Below are positions 52,479 to 61,024 of a stretch of 64,000 bases of DNA, in pieces; the first letter of the stretch is position 1; each line of letters starts with the position of its first letter. The stretch is from the NCBI GenBank assembly GCA_030834905.1, contig JAUQWZ010000042.1, positions 29,054 through 93,053 on the forward strand, given 5' to 3'. The notes beneath the pieces are model-generated. The model saw nothing but the letters and a program-made list of their open reading frames with translations. It did not search any database and was not told the DNA's origin. This DNA is from Aggregatilineales bacterium (GTDB lineage Bacteria > Chloroflexota > Anaerolineae > Aggregatilineales > Phototrophicaceae). Position numbers and translations under genes: made by a program.

Positions 52479-52508
52479 GTGAACCGATATATACGCTCAC
52501 CGCCGTAG
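52479..52508 (+). other. Possible nine-codon leader ORF
   Basis: A strong AAAGGAGG is followed after 5 nt by GTG and eight sense codons (MNRYIRSPP) to TAG. It lies in the 251-bp gap ahead of the primase gene, which also holds a hairpin at 52626-52649 just before the primase ribosome-binding site. It may be a leader peptide or the start of a deleted gene. Confidence 0.3.
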
Positions 52509-52625
52509 ACAAATAAAAAGCCCACAAGCTGGAAAGCACATGGGCGGCGGACTGGGGTACATGGTGAACTAGGCACTCACAATGTATCACAACCTCTTTC
52601 CCGGTGCAACTCGATATCGCGCTCA

Positions 52626-52649
52626 AACCGTGTCTTTTCGACACCGGTT
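52626..52649 (+). promoter_or_regulatory. Hairpin in the primase leader
   Basis: AACCG-TGTC pairs with GACA-(C)-CGGTT around a TTTTC loop with one bulged base. It ends about 30 nt before the AAGGAGAG ribosome-binding site of the primase gene. A role in mRNA stability or translation control is possible. Confidence 0.35.
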
Positions 52650-52691
52650 CTCTTCAACATTGCCTGCGCACAGCGCAAGGAGAGTGATCTT

Positions 52692-55259
52692 ATGAGTATC
52701 GACCTGGAGCAGATCCGCTCCGCCAATCCAATTGAACAGCTCGTCGGCGAGAAGTTCGCCTTGAGACGACAGGGAACGCGCTACGTCGGCGTGGAACATG
52801 ATAGTCTGGTCGTCACCCCACAGACTGGACAGTATTTCTGGAATTCCAGAGGCGAATATGGTGACGCCTTTGACTTCACTGGACGGCATCTGCTCGGCTA
52901 TGACAACCGTTGGAACAACCGCGACGCGGCGATGTTCATGGAAGCGGTACGTTCTCTGGCACAGCGGGCAGGGATTGTCATCGAAACGCAGGCTGACTTC
53001 CACAAGTCATTTGCGTGGGCAGAGCGCCAGTTGGTGCAGCGGCTGCACGAGGCGCTGCTCAATACTCCCGCTGCATTGGAATACGTAACCAAGACTCGCG
53101 GTTGGCAACCTGCCACTATGAAAGCCGCACAGCTCGGATTTATGCCCCAGGACAAGCGTCCGCTGCTGGCAGACCTCAACCTGCCCGATAAGTGGCGGAT
53201 GGTCATCAGTAAATTCCCCTCAGGAATGTTGGTATACATCCATCTGGAGAAGGGGCGATTAGCCTACCTGAGCGGGCGCTCCATCACCGGCAAACAACAC
53301 TACAATCCGCCGCGCGAAATCCTCGGTGAGCGCCGTCCCTACTACAATCACCTCTACAGCGCTGATACCGAACAGGTCGCGCTGGTCGAAGGTCAAGCAG
53401 ACGCTATTACTTTTGGCGAGTGGGGTGTCCCGGCAATGGCAATTGCGGGGATGCACGCCTCGGATGAACTGCTCAATCAACTCCGTTCACACCGCCGGGT
53501 GTTTGTCGCGTTGGATAACACCCCGGAAGCAGTAGACAAGAACCGCGAGCTTGCTCGTAGACTTGGCGCGACCGCACTCATCCCGCGTCTGCCGGATGGC
53601 ATCAAAGATGCCAACGACTGGCTGAAACAGAACGGCACGGTTGAGGCGGTGCAGGAAACGCTCAATAAAGCCAGGACGTGGTTGCAAACCGAAATCGAGC
53701 GTGTCGCCTTTCTGGTCGGGCTGGAACGCAAGGATGCGGTGCGCGACCTGTTCCAGCACGCCGTCGATCTCGACGAGATGGAACAGAGTGACTTCCGTGC
53801 AGCACTGGCGAAGCTCGGCATCAAAGGGCGGGTATTCAACGATCTGCTCAAGGCAGCGCGAAAAAAGATCGAACAGGCAAAACAGGGCGCAAACGACATG
53901 CCGCAAATTCTCGGCGACGATGTGCCGTTGCTTTCACCCGCGCTTGGTTTCCAGCGCGATGTCGCGCTCGTCACCGTTTCGGTCGTTGAGCGGACGAAAG
54001 ACAACCGCCTGAACACGCAGCCGTATCTGGTCACGTCGTCACGCGAACTGGTACGGGTGAGCGACGCGCAGATTATTCCCCTTAATGGCAAAGAAATTGC
54101 GCTGCGCGTACTGCCGGAAGGCTCGGATTTCCTGATGCGCTGGCGTTTCAGCGACATTCAGCGGTACTTGAAAGGTGAATCTGCCGACCCCGGTCAGGTT
54201 TTCAAGACCGTGCATGACCTGTTCACACGCTACGTCGATTTCCGCTCGGAGGTCGAAAGTGCCATCCTTGCCCTGTGGACGATGGGCACCTACTTCTACA
54301 CCATGTTTCCCGCCTATCCGTATCTGGCGTTGAACGGACCGAAGAACAGCGGCAAGAGCACCGTCATGCGCGTCATGCAGCCGTTGGCATTCAACATGGT
54401 CAGCACCTCTGACCCCACCGGACCGTCGATGTTCCGCCTTATTCACTACACGAGCTGCACGGTCGGTATCGACGAAGCCGAGCGCTATCACAACCCGAAA
54501 GACCCCGGAATGCAGCAAATCCGCCAGCTCTTGAACAGCGGCTACAAACAGGGGATGCCTGCCATTCGGCTGATCGGTGAAGACATGAAACCGCAGGCGT
54601 TCGACGTGTATTCGCCGAAGATACTGGCGGCGATTGCCGGGCTGGAGGACATTCTCGCCAGCCGCTGCATCGCCATTCCTATGCGTCGCACGGATAAGAA
54701 AATGCCGTCCTTCCCACCCGACTTCGACGGCGCGGCGATCCGCCACCAGCTTTACACGCTGGCGCTGACGGTGTTTCCACACCTCTACACCAACTATTTC
54801 GAGCGTCCGGCGCTGCATACCCTGCACAATCGTTCCAGCGAGCTGTGGTCACCGCTGGTCGCGCTGGCAGCGTTTTTCGAGGAGCAAGGCGGTGTGTCGG
54901 GGCTGCTGCAAGCCATAGCATCGGCAGCGGAAAATGACGAACAGATCAGTCAGGGCAAAGCGCTCAGCGAGCGTGAGGAAGCCGTCTTGCAGGCACTCGA
55001 GCTGCTCACGCGCGGGCAGTCTAGTGTCGTCTGGATCAAGGCAGGAGCGCTGCGGGAAAAGGTAGCGCGGTTACTCGGTCAGCCGGTCGAGAAGATGGGC
55101 GATTCACAATGGATTGGGCACATCATCAAGCGGCTGCACCTGCTCGATGAAGCGGGACGCAAGCGCGGCATGGATGGTGTCACCTACGCCGTTAAGCCAC
55201 TCGATGTGGTTGACATGATGCGCCGCTACGATGTCGCAGTTGTTTACGAAAATCGTTGA
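52692..55259 (+). CDS. Primase-helicase fusion of plasmid/phage type
   Basis: The 855-residue protein has a DnaG-like N-terminus (DLEQIRSANPIEQLVGEKFA) in which the zinc-binding cysteines are absent, then a TOPRIM domain at about 230-305 with VALVEGQADAITFGEWGVPA and FVALDNTPEA, where the usual DxD is DN. The C-terminal half has a P-loop ATPase with Walker A LNGPKNSGKST (about 550) and Walker B VGIDEAE (about 592), as in DUF3631/DUF927 helicases. It probably starts or restarts replication of the element. The ATG has AAGGAGAG ahead. Confidence 0.85.
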   Translation: MSIDLEQIRSANPIEQLVGEKFALRRQGTRYVGVEHDSLVVTPQTGQYFWNSRGEYGDAFDFTGRHLLGYDNRWNNRDAAMFMEAVRSLAQRAGIVIETQADFHKSFAWAERQLVQRLHEALLNTPAALEYVTKTRGWQPATMKAAQLGFMPQDKRPLLADLNLPDKWRMVISKFPSGMLVYIHLEKGRLAYLSGRSITGKQHYNPPREILGERRPYYNHLYSADTEQVALVEGQADAITFGEWGVPAMAIAGMHASDELLNQLRSHRRVFVALDNTPEAVDKNRELARRLGATALIPRLPDGIKDANDWLKQNGTVEAVQETLNKARTWLQTEIERVAFLVGLERKDAVRDLFQHAVDLDEMEQSDFRAALAKLGIKGRVFNDLLKAARKKIEQAKQGANDMPQILGDDVPLLSPALGFQRDVALVTVSVVERTKDNRLNTQPYLVTSSRELVRVSDAQIIPLNGKEIALRVLPEGSDFLMRWRFSDIQRYLKGESADPGQVFKTVHDLFTRYVDFRSEVESAILALWTMGTYFYTMFPAYPYLALNGPKNSGKSTVMRVMQPLAFNMVSTSDPTGPSMFRLIHYTSCTVGIDEAERYHNPKDPGMQQIRQLLNSGYKQGMPAIRLIGEDMKPQAFDVYSPKILAAIAGLEDILASRCIAIPMRRTDKKMPSFPPDFDGAAIRHQLYTLALTVFPHLYTNYFERPALHTLHNRSSELWSPLVALAAFFEEQGGVSGLLQAIASAAENDEQISQGKALSEREEAVLQALELLTRGQSSVVWIKAGALREKVARLLGQPVEKMGDSQWIGHIIKRLHLLDEAGRKRGMDGVTYAVKPLDVVDMMRRYDVAVVYENR

Positions 55260-55262
55260 AAA

Positions 55263-55323
55263 ACCGTTCAAACCCTACATACCGTTCATGGTTGAGAGAA
55301 AAGCCATGCAGGGTATGTAGGGT
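55263..55323. repeat. Nested inverted repeat with flanking direct repeats
   Basis: A perfect 12-bp arm ACCCTACATACC (55272-55283) / GGTATGTAGGGT (55312-55323) encloses a 5-bp arm CATGG (55287-55291) / CCATG (55304-55308) with a 12-nt loop. The octamer ACCGTTCA occurs at 55263-55270 and again at 55281-55288. It fills the gap between the primase-helicase and the CoiA-like/GIY-YIG gene. It could be an operator, a terminator without U-tract or part of an origin. Confidence 0.7.
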
Positions 55324-55348
55324 AGCAGTTCATTTTAGGAGAACCGAA

Positions 55349-56509
55349 ATGTACCTACCCTATGGCATCAACGAACAGGGACAGCTCATCTATATCGAGA
55401 GTGTTGGGCGTGGGAAAACGACTTTGAGATGCCCCTACTGCGTGATGCCGCTCATCGCGCGAAAAGGCACGAAAATTGCGCCGCACTTCGCCCATGCTGG
55501 CAAAACATGCCGAGAGGCGCGGCGCTCAACGGAAACTGTAGCGCTACCCATCTATGATTCATTCCGGCTGCATCTGTCCGGCAAGGTGTGGGAGGCGCTG
55601 CGCCGGTTTCACGATGATGATGATGACAGTGATTGCTACTGGCTGGAGGATTACGGGGTCGTCAAGTCCTTCATTACACCCTATGGCAACGAGCGCTACA
55701 ACCTCACCCATAAGGGTAAAATCCCGTTCGGCGACCTATCGCTCAATCTATTCAACCAGTTTCAGGAACCCCTCATCCGCGAGCAACACGATAAGCTTGA
55801 ACTGGCAGCACTGGCGGCACTCTGTACAGTGGAAGAAAGCACGGCATTGACCGATTTAGCGCTTTTCCGGGCGCAAATGCGGCGCATTCTGGAAACGACG
55901 CTCTATTTCATCGAAGTGCGAACAAGCGCAGGTAGCCTGCACAAGATTGGCGTGACGACGCGCCCATTGGAGAAGCGCCTCGCCGAAATCCGCGCCGACC
56001 TCATGCCCCATTTCGGCAGTGTGGAGCTTGCCCCGCTCGGCACATGGGCGCATCGCGGCAATGTCGAGCTGTATTTCAAACATCGCTACCGCCGCTTTCA
56101 GAAACCAATTGCGACCCTGACCGAGTATTTTGCCTTCGAGGATGTGAAAGCCGTGCTGCGCGACCTGCGACGGATGAAGCCCAAGGGGCTCGACGAAACG
56201 GAGCAAGCTATCCTTGCCGGTGAATCGTCGCGTGTTGAGCGCTATGAGTTGAACCCTGCCGAAATGCTCTCGGAACAAGCGTGGCAGCTGCTCGTGAACT
56301 TTTCCAGTGATAAGGCGAAACAGAACTTCGAGGTGCGGCTGGAATTGCAGAGCCATCGCTTAGGGAAGCGAGCACGCCCATTGGTTGAATTTGCGTCAGG
56401 GTTTCCTGAGCTGCGCTTGGAGATCACAGACTACGGACATGCCTATCAGGAACGATTCATCGACCAATATCAGCGCATGTACGCTGCCGATATCACCGAA
56501 TCTGTGTAG
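55349..56509 (+). CDS. CoiA-like / GIY-YIG (T5orf172/MUG113-type) fusion protein
   Basis: The 386-residue protein joins two recognisable parts. Residues 26-54 resemble the N-terminus of the competence protein CoiA: C28-P-Y-C31 then PHFAHAGKTC with H46, H49 and C54. Residues about 183-270 resemble the T5orf172/MUG113 branch of GIY-YIG nucleases: LYFIEVRTSAGSLHKIGVTT, PLEKRLAEIRADL, GNVELYFKHRY. The middle and the ~110-residue C-terminus are unknown. The ATG at 55349 has AGGAGA 6 nt ahead. Role may lie in uptake, processing or restriction of DNA; that is inference. Confidence 0.7.
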   Translation: MYLPYGINEQGQLIYIESVGRGKTTLRCPYCVMPLIARKGTKIAPHFAHAGKTCREARRSTETVALPIYDSFRLHLSGKVWEALRRFHDDDDDSDCYWLEDYGVVKSFITPYGNERYNLTHKGKIPFGDLSLNLFNQFQEPLIREQHDKLELAALAALCTVEESTALTDLALFRAQMRRILETTLYFIEVRTSAGSLHKIGVTTRPLEKRLAEIRADLMPHFGSVELAPLGTWAHRGNVELYFKHRYRRFQKPIATLTEYFAFEDVKAVLRDLRRMKPKGLDETEQAILAGESSRVERYELNPAEMLSEQAWQLLVNFSSDKAKQNFEVRLELQSHRLGKRARPLVEFASGFPELRLEITDYGHAYQERFIDQYQRMYAADITESV

Positions 56510-56517
56510 CATGGCGA

Positions 56518-57405
56518 TCAGGATGAAGGTTCATCGTTCTTCTTGCCTTTGGATTTCGGCGCGGCAAGCCGCTTCTTCTCCGCGCGTTCCAGCTTCTTGA
56601 TGCTGTCCGCAGATGGTAGATCTTCAGGCATCGTCCCGCCCAGTTCAGCAATTGCCCGGCGCACAACGACACCCGCCTGATAATGCACGTCGTTGGCGGC
56701 GGCTTTCCCCTGCACCTGGTCGCGCCGCAGTTTATCCTCTGCCTGGGTGCTGCGGAATAGGTTGGCTGCGAGTTCTGTCGTTCCCATGTGGTCGAGAATA
56801 TGCTGACTCTTTTTGAGTTTCTTCCGCTTGTGAATGTCCTCTGCGGTGAGTCCATTGTACAGCCCACGATAGCCATGATTTTGGAAGATGGCGAAATCAA
56901 TTCCTGTGATTACACCCGCATTTTTCGCGGCTGAAGCGAGGTCGGTGTTCTGCACTTTGATGCGCTGGCGCAGGAGCAGTCGCCGTTGATCTTCGGTCAG
57001 TTCGGCGAGGGCTTCCGCGTCTGAAATCTCCTGACGACGGGTCTGTACGGCGAAATACGTCTGACCGAGCGCGACGACTTCCTTGTTCGGATCGGCATTC
57101 TGGACGATGAGGTAGCAGGCATAACGTGAGAGGTGCATGTCCTCGACTTCGCGTCTGGCATCGGATCCTAAGGGAACCATTTTGGTGGCATCAACAAAAT
57201 GGTCAGCCGGGTCTTGTCCGCTGTTTTCGCAAGCGAGTTGTGCTTTGATAAGCGCTGTTTTGAAGTTGCGCCATTCCGCGTAATCCAGAACTTTCATCAG
57301 GTCGCGCGCCGACCAGTATTCCGTGCCATCGTCATCCATTTGACGAATGCGCTCGAAAGGTGTTTGTTCTGGTTGAGGGGAACTCAAAGTGGTTGGGTCG
57401 GACAT
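56518..57405 (-). CDS. dinD: DNA damage-inducible protein D (DinD)
   Basis: The 295-residue protein matches DinD: a BRO-N-like part with DDDGTEYWSARDLMKVLDYA, EWRNFKTALIKAQLACENSG and DPADHFVDATKMVPLGSDAR, then MHLSRYACYLIVQNADPNKE, and a C-terminal GIDFAIFQNHGYRGLYNGLT. In E. coli DinD inhibits RecA-dependent strand exchange. It converges with the CoiA-like gene (8 nt apart). A -10-like TATAAT lies at 57446-57451 on the minus strand. A broken second copy of the same gene is found at 58197-58334. Confidence 0.92.
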   Translation of the reverse strand: MSDPTTLSSPQPEQTPFERIRQMDDDGTEYWSARDLMKVLDYAEWRNFKTALIKAQLACENSGQDPADHFVDATKMVPLGSDARREVEDMHLSRYACYLIVQNADPNKEVVALGQTYFAVQTRRQEISDAEALAELTEDQRRLLLRQRIKVQNTDLASAAKNAGVITGIDFAIFQNHGYRGLYNGLTAEDIHKRKKLKKSQHILDHMGTTELAANLFRSTQAEDKLRRDQVQGKAAANDVHYQAGVVVRRAIAELGGTMPEDLPSADSIKKLERAEKKRLAAPKSKGKKNDEPSS

Positions 57406-57536
57406 CGAGAGCCTCTTGGAATAAAATTACTGTGCTGTTTCAACCATTATAGGAGTTTTCTTGAAGTCAGGATTTTTACGGCAAAGGAAACAATGAAAGA
57501 GCGAGCCACTCTTCTCAGAAGCAATTAGACTGAGTG

Positions 57537-58193
57537 TTATCTTATATCACACCAGTGAAAACGCTGGTCATCGGTTTCTACAGCGCCCAGGGTGAACGGG
57601 ATTGGCTGCTTGAAAAGTGGGCCGTCATAAACGAATGTGTGAAATTCGCCATTCTCACCGCACGGATCAACCGAATCAGGCAGATCGTTCAGCAGGGCAT
57701 GATCGATGGTTCGCCCGACGAAACTGCCATCAAGCTGTGTCAAATCCACACAGGTGATCACAGCTTTGAAGCCAGCGTCGATGAATTCGCGTATCAAAGC
57801 GTGCGTATCTGCTCCCCACAGCGGATAGACGCCAACCATGCCCAAACGTTGCAAGTATTCGTCGCGGTACTGCCGGATTTCCTCCAAGAACAGATCGCCA
57901 TAGACAACATGTTGGATGTTTTGCGCTTGAAAGTGCGCTAACGCAGCCGCGACGCGCGCCTCGTATTCAACGTTGGTCGGCTTAGACGGCAATTCGACGA
58001 ATCTTATGCTCAGTCCCAATGCCGCTGCCTGCATTTGGATGAGCGGTGTCCACACCCTATGGATACTCGCGCGATTTTGTTCAACATCCATATTTGTTAA
58101 GAGCGCAGCCGCTCGATACTCGACGGGCAGCTTCCAAAGCGCCATGAGGCCGTCCTTGCCGCCGCTCCAGGAAATAATTGTGGGTGTTTGCAT
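57537..58193 (-). CDS. DUF71/DPH6-type ATP-binding protein (diphthine-ammonia ligase-like)
   Basis: The 218-residue protein opens with the PP-loop motif IISWSGGKDGLMALWKL and has the family segment VVYGDLFLEEIRQYRDEYLQ and the C-terminal DPCGENGEFHTFVYDGPLF with the EF/GExGE-like signature. Archaeal and eukaryotic relatives amidate diphthine; bacteria lack diphthamide, so bacterial members act on an unknown small substrate. The ATG at 58193 or 58199 sits exactly where a dinD remnant ends, and the dinD-derived GAGG serves as ribosome-binding site. Confidence 0.86.
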   Translation of the reverse strand: MQTPTIISWSGGKDGLMALWKLPVEYRAAALLTNMDVEQNRASIHRVWTPLIQMQAAALGLSIRFVELPSKPTNVEYEARVAAALAHFQAQNIQHVVYGDLFLEEIRQYRDEYLQRLGMVGVYPLWGADTHALIREFIDAGFKAVITCVDLTQLDGSFVGRTIDHALLNDLPDSVDPCGENGEFHTFVYDGPLFKQPIPFTLGAVETDDQRFHWCDIR

Positions 58194-58196
58194 GTT

Positions 58197-58334
58197 CATA
58201 TCCTCGACTTCGCGTTTTGCGCCCGAGCCGACGGTGACCAGTTTAACCGTTTGGATAAAGTGGTCTGCGGGATCATTGCCACTATTTTCGCGGGCGATTT
58301 ATGCCTTGATGAGAACGGTTTTGAAATTTTGCCA
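58197..58334 (-). pseudogene. Remnant of a second dinD gene
   Basis: Translated on the minus strand, this segment reads WQNFKTVLIKA, stop (TAA), IARENSGNDPADHF, then KLVTVGSGAKREVEDM. It aligns over its whole length with residues WRNFKTALIKA-Q-LACENSGQDPADHF and MVPLGSDARREVEDM of the complete dinD at 56518-57405. A glutamine codon has become TAA, and both ends are lost. The remnant stops at the start of the DUF71 gene and 20 bp from the end of the AraC gene. Confidence 0.85.
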
Positions 58335-58354
58335 TTTTGTGCAGTGCCCGAAAA

Positions 58355-59302
58355 TCAGGGGTGGTCTTTCAGACGCTGCACGTCACGCATCGGTGGGATA
58401 CCAAAGAGGCTTTTATACTCGCGATTAAAATGAGAGGCATCGTTATATCCCACGCGATAGGCAGCGCCTGTCGCATCCATATCCTCACTTAACATCAGGC
58501 GTCGAGCCTCTTGCAACCGCAGCTGCTTCTGGAATTGCAAAGGACTCATCGCGGTGACGGCTTTGAAGTGATAGTGGAAGCCCGAAACACTCATTCCCAG
58601 TTCATGCGCAAGTTGCTCAATACGTAAGGGCTTATCAAATTCCTGACGAAGTTTCTCGATTGTCTTTGCAATATGAGCAGTAGAGCCATTGGGTCTCGCA
58701 AAATGCTGCAATCGCTCTCCCTGATCACCAATCAGAAGGCGATAGACAATTTCTCGTGTGACCATTGGCATGAGGACTTGTGCTTCAGCAGGCGAGTCGA
58801 GCAGCCTAACCAGCCGCACGACCGCATCGAGGAGTCCCGCATCCAGAGGGCTGACATCAATCGCTCTCACATTTGTGCCCGCGCGCGAGGAAGGGAGATG
58901 ACCGGACTCAACCATAACAGAACTCACAAGTTGAGGGTCTAATTCGAGTCGGAGGCTAAGGTAAGGGCATTCCCTGGAAGCCTCCATGACCTGACTCACT
59001 CTCGGTAACTCGAGCGTGGTAAGAAGATAATGGAAGGGGTCGTACTGATACCGATTATCCCCCAATAGAACTTCCTTACTTCCCTGAGCAATCACACAAA
59101 AAGACGGCTCAAGAACGCTGTGAACCTTCTTCCGGGGCACGGATAGGCGATTTAGATGAAGTCCTTTTACCGGCTCAACGACACCATCTTCACGGACAGC
59201 GTGTGCTATCCGTTCGACAAGTTCCTCTCGGCTTGCTTGCAGGCGCAGTGCCTCGCGTTCCGCCTGGTGATGCATTACATCAATACCATTTGAGTGGATC
59301 AT
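58355..59302 (-). CDS. AraC-family regulator with AraC_N domain (YqhC-like)
   Basis: The 315-residue regulator has an N-terminal cupin-like AraC_N part (LHLNRLSVPRKKVHSVLEPS, FCVIAQGSKEVLLGDNRYQY, HYLLTTLELPRVSQVMEASR) and a C-terminal AraC double helix-turn-helix (RIEQLAHELGMSVSGFHYHF, SEDMDATGAAYRVGYNDASH). YqhC-type regulators activate aldehyde reductases, and two aldo/keto reductase genes are divergent from this one, which suggests the same logic here. The ATG at 59302 has GGAGGGG 2-4 nt ahead. Confidence 0.9.
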   Translation of the reverse strand: MIHSNGIDVMHHQAEREALRLQASREELVERIAHAVREDGVVEPVKGLHLNRLSVPRKKVHSVLEPSFCVIAQGSKEVLLGDNRYQYDPFHYLLTTLELPRVSQVMEASRECPYLSLRLELDPQLVSSVMVESGHLPSSRAGTNVRAIDVSPLDAGLLDAVVRLVRLLDSPAEAQVLMPMVTREIVYRLLIGDQGERLQHFARPNGSTAHIAKTIEKLRQEFDKPLRIEQLAHELGMSVSGFHYHFKAVTAMSPLQFQKQLRLQEARRLMLSEDMDATGAAYRVGYNDASHFNREYKSLFGIPPMRDVQRLKDHP

Positions 59303-59497
59303 ATCCCCTCCAAATCTGTAGGATTATTCAAGAATTCTGGATTATTATTCAACCACACATGATTTGCATTACTATAATGAGCAAGGCAGGATAATCACAC
59401 AGATACTATCACTCTGGAATTTTAATCAATGAATACCAGAAGTGGAAGATAGGGTGATTCAAAGGCGAGTGAAACACCGTAAAACAGGAGAAGAAAC

Positions 59498-60493
59498 ATG
59501 CAAAAAAGGAAACTGGGAAACAGCGGACTGGAAGTTTCGGCACTCGGTCTCGGCTGTATGCGAATGAGCCATGATGAAAACCTAATTCCTGACAAACAGG
59601 AGATGATTGCTTTTCTTCATGCAGCGGTTGAGCGTGGTATCACTTTCTTCGATACGGCAGAAGTCTATGGGCCGTTCACGAACGAAGAACTTGTTGGTGA
59701 AGCCTTGTCTCCTATACGAGATCAAGTTGTAATTGCTACGAAGTTTGGGTTCAACATTGACTCGAATACGCGAACCAATCTCGGTGGCGTGAACAGCCGA
59801 CCAGAACGCATTAGGCAGGTTGCCGAGGAGTCACTCAAGCGCCTCAAGATCGATGCCATCGATCTTTTTTACCAGCACCGCGTTGACCCAGACGTACCAA
59901 TCGAAGACGTTGCAGGTGCGGTCAAGGGGTTGATTCAGGCAGGCAAGGTGAAGCACTTTGGTCTTTCTGAAGTGAACGCGCAGACCATTCGACGCGCACA
60001 TGCGGTTCAGCCTGTCACGGCAGTACAGAGTGAATACTCCCTGTGGTGGCGAACGGTGGAAGCGGAAGTACTTCCGACTTGTGAAGAACTCGGGATCGGC
60101 TTCGTGCCTTACAGCCCGTTGGGTCGAGGTTTCCTCACGGGAAAAATCGACGAAAACACAACCTTCGCTAGTGTTGATATTCGCAGCCGACTTCCGCGCT
60201 ACACATCTGAGGCGCGGAAAGCGAATAAAGTCTTTGTTGACCTGATTGCCAAGATTGGAGCACAGAAGGGAGCAACCCCGGCACAGATTGCGCTGGCGTG
60301 GCTTCTGGCGCAGAAGTCCTGGATCGTTCCGATACCGGGCAGTCGCAAGCTTGAGCGCTTGGACGAGAACATCGGCTCGCTGAACGTCAAACTGACGCCC
60401 AACGATCTGCAGGAAATCGAAAGCGCTATTGCTCAGGTGCCAATCCAAGGGGATCGATATCCCAAAGACTTGCAGCAGATGACCAATCTCTGA
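59498..60493 (+). CDS. Aldo/keto reductase, copy 1
   Basis: The 331-residue NADPH-dependent oxidoreductase has the (beta/alpha)8 fold signatures of the AKR family: LGNSGLEVSALGLGCMRMSH, catalytic Asp and Tyr in ITFFDTAEVYGPF, Lys in VVIATKFGFN, and His in IDLFYQHRVDPDVP. The C-terminal cofactor segment is WIVPIPGSRKLERLDENIGS. It resembles AKR13-type reductases such as YakC. It is divergent from the AraC gene and starts with GGAGAAGAAAC ahead of the ATG. Confidence 0.92.
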   Translation: MQKRKLGNSGLEVSALGLGCMRMSHDENLIPDKQEMIAFLHAAVERGITFFDTAEVYGPFTNEELVGEALSPIRDQVVIATKFGFNIDSNTRTNLGGVNSRPERIRQVAEESLKRLKIDAIDLFYQHRVDPDVPIEDVAGAVKGLIQAGKVKHFGLSEVNAQTIRRAHAVQPVTAVQSEYSLWWRTVEAEVLPTCEELGIGFVPYSPLGRGFLTGKIDENTTFASVDIRSRLPRYTSEARKANKVFVDLIAKIGAQKGATPAQIALAWLLAQKSWIVPIPGSRKLERLDENIGSLNVKLTPNDLQEIESAIAQVPIQGDRYPKDLQQMTNL

Positions 60494-60545
60494 GCGAAGT
60501 AAGATCGATTTATAAGACCCAAAAGAACACACATGAAGGAAGCTG

Positions 60546-60926
60546 ATGACCATATGGACAAATGATGAACTCGCAAGGATCGGAACCGCCGAAGAATTAG
60601 AAATCGCATCCCTGCGCGGTAATGGCACGTTACGGAGAACGACAATCATTTGGGTGGTTCGCGTCGGTGACGATCTCTACGTGCGATCCGTTCACGGGCG
60701 AACCTCTCACTGGTTTCGGGGTGTACAAGTGCGCCACGAGGGGCGAATTCGGGCTGATGGCATCACGAAAGATATGACCTTTGTGGAGGTGGACGCTCAA
60801 CACGACATCCATGACCAGATCGACGATGCCTACCGCACCAAGTACCGTTAGTACCCACAATACGTCCCGCCGACCCTGACTCCTGAGGCACGTGGGGCAA
60901 CAATCCTACTGGTTCCGCGCTCTTAA
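60546..60926 (+). pseudogene. DUF2255 protein gene interrupted by an in-frame amber codon
   Basis: The open part (60546-60851, 101 residues) matches DUF2255: WTNDELARIGTAEELEIASL, TTIIWVVRVGDDLYVRSVHG and IDDAYRTKYR. DUF2255 proteins normally continue past the KY motif to a tail ending in ATLRLVPR. Here a TAG at 60849-60851 is followed in the same frame by YPQYVPPTLTPEARGATILL and VPRS before TAA at 60924-60926. So a single nonsense codon removes 24 conserved residues. It may be a recent pseudogene, an active shorter protein, or a sequencing error. Confidence 0.78.
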
Positions 60927-61024
60927 GTCTGGGGCTGTAAAGGACTGGCTCCTCGAACGGTGAATATGCCTATCGGATAAGTTCAACCGAATTTAGTGAT
61001 TGACAAGACTGAGAGGAATATCAT

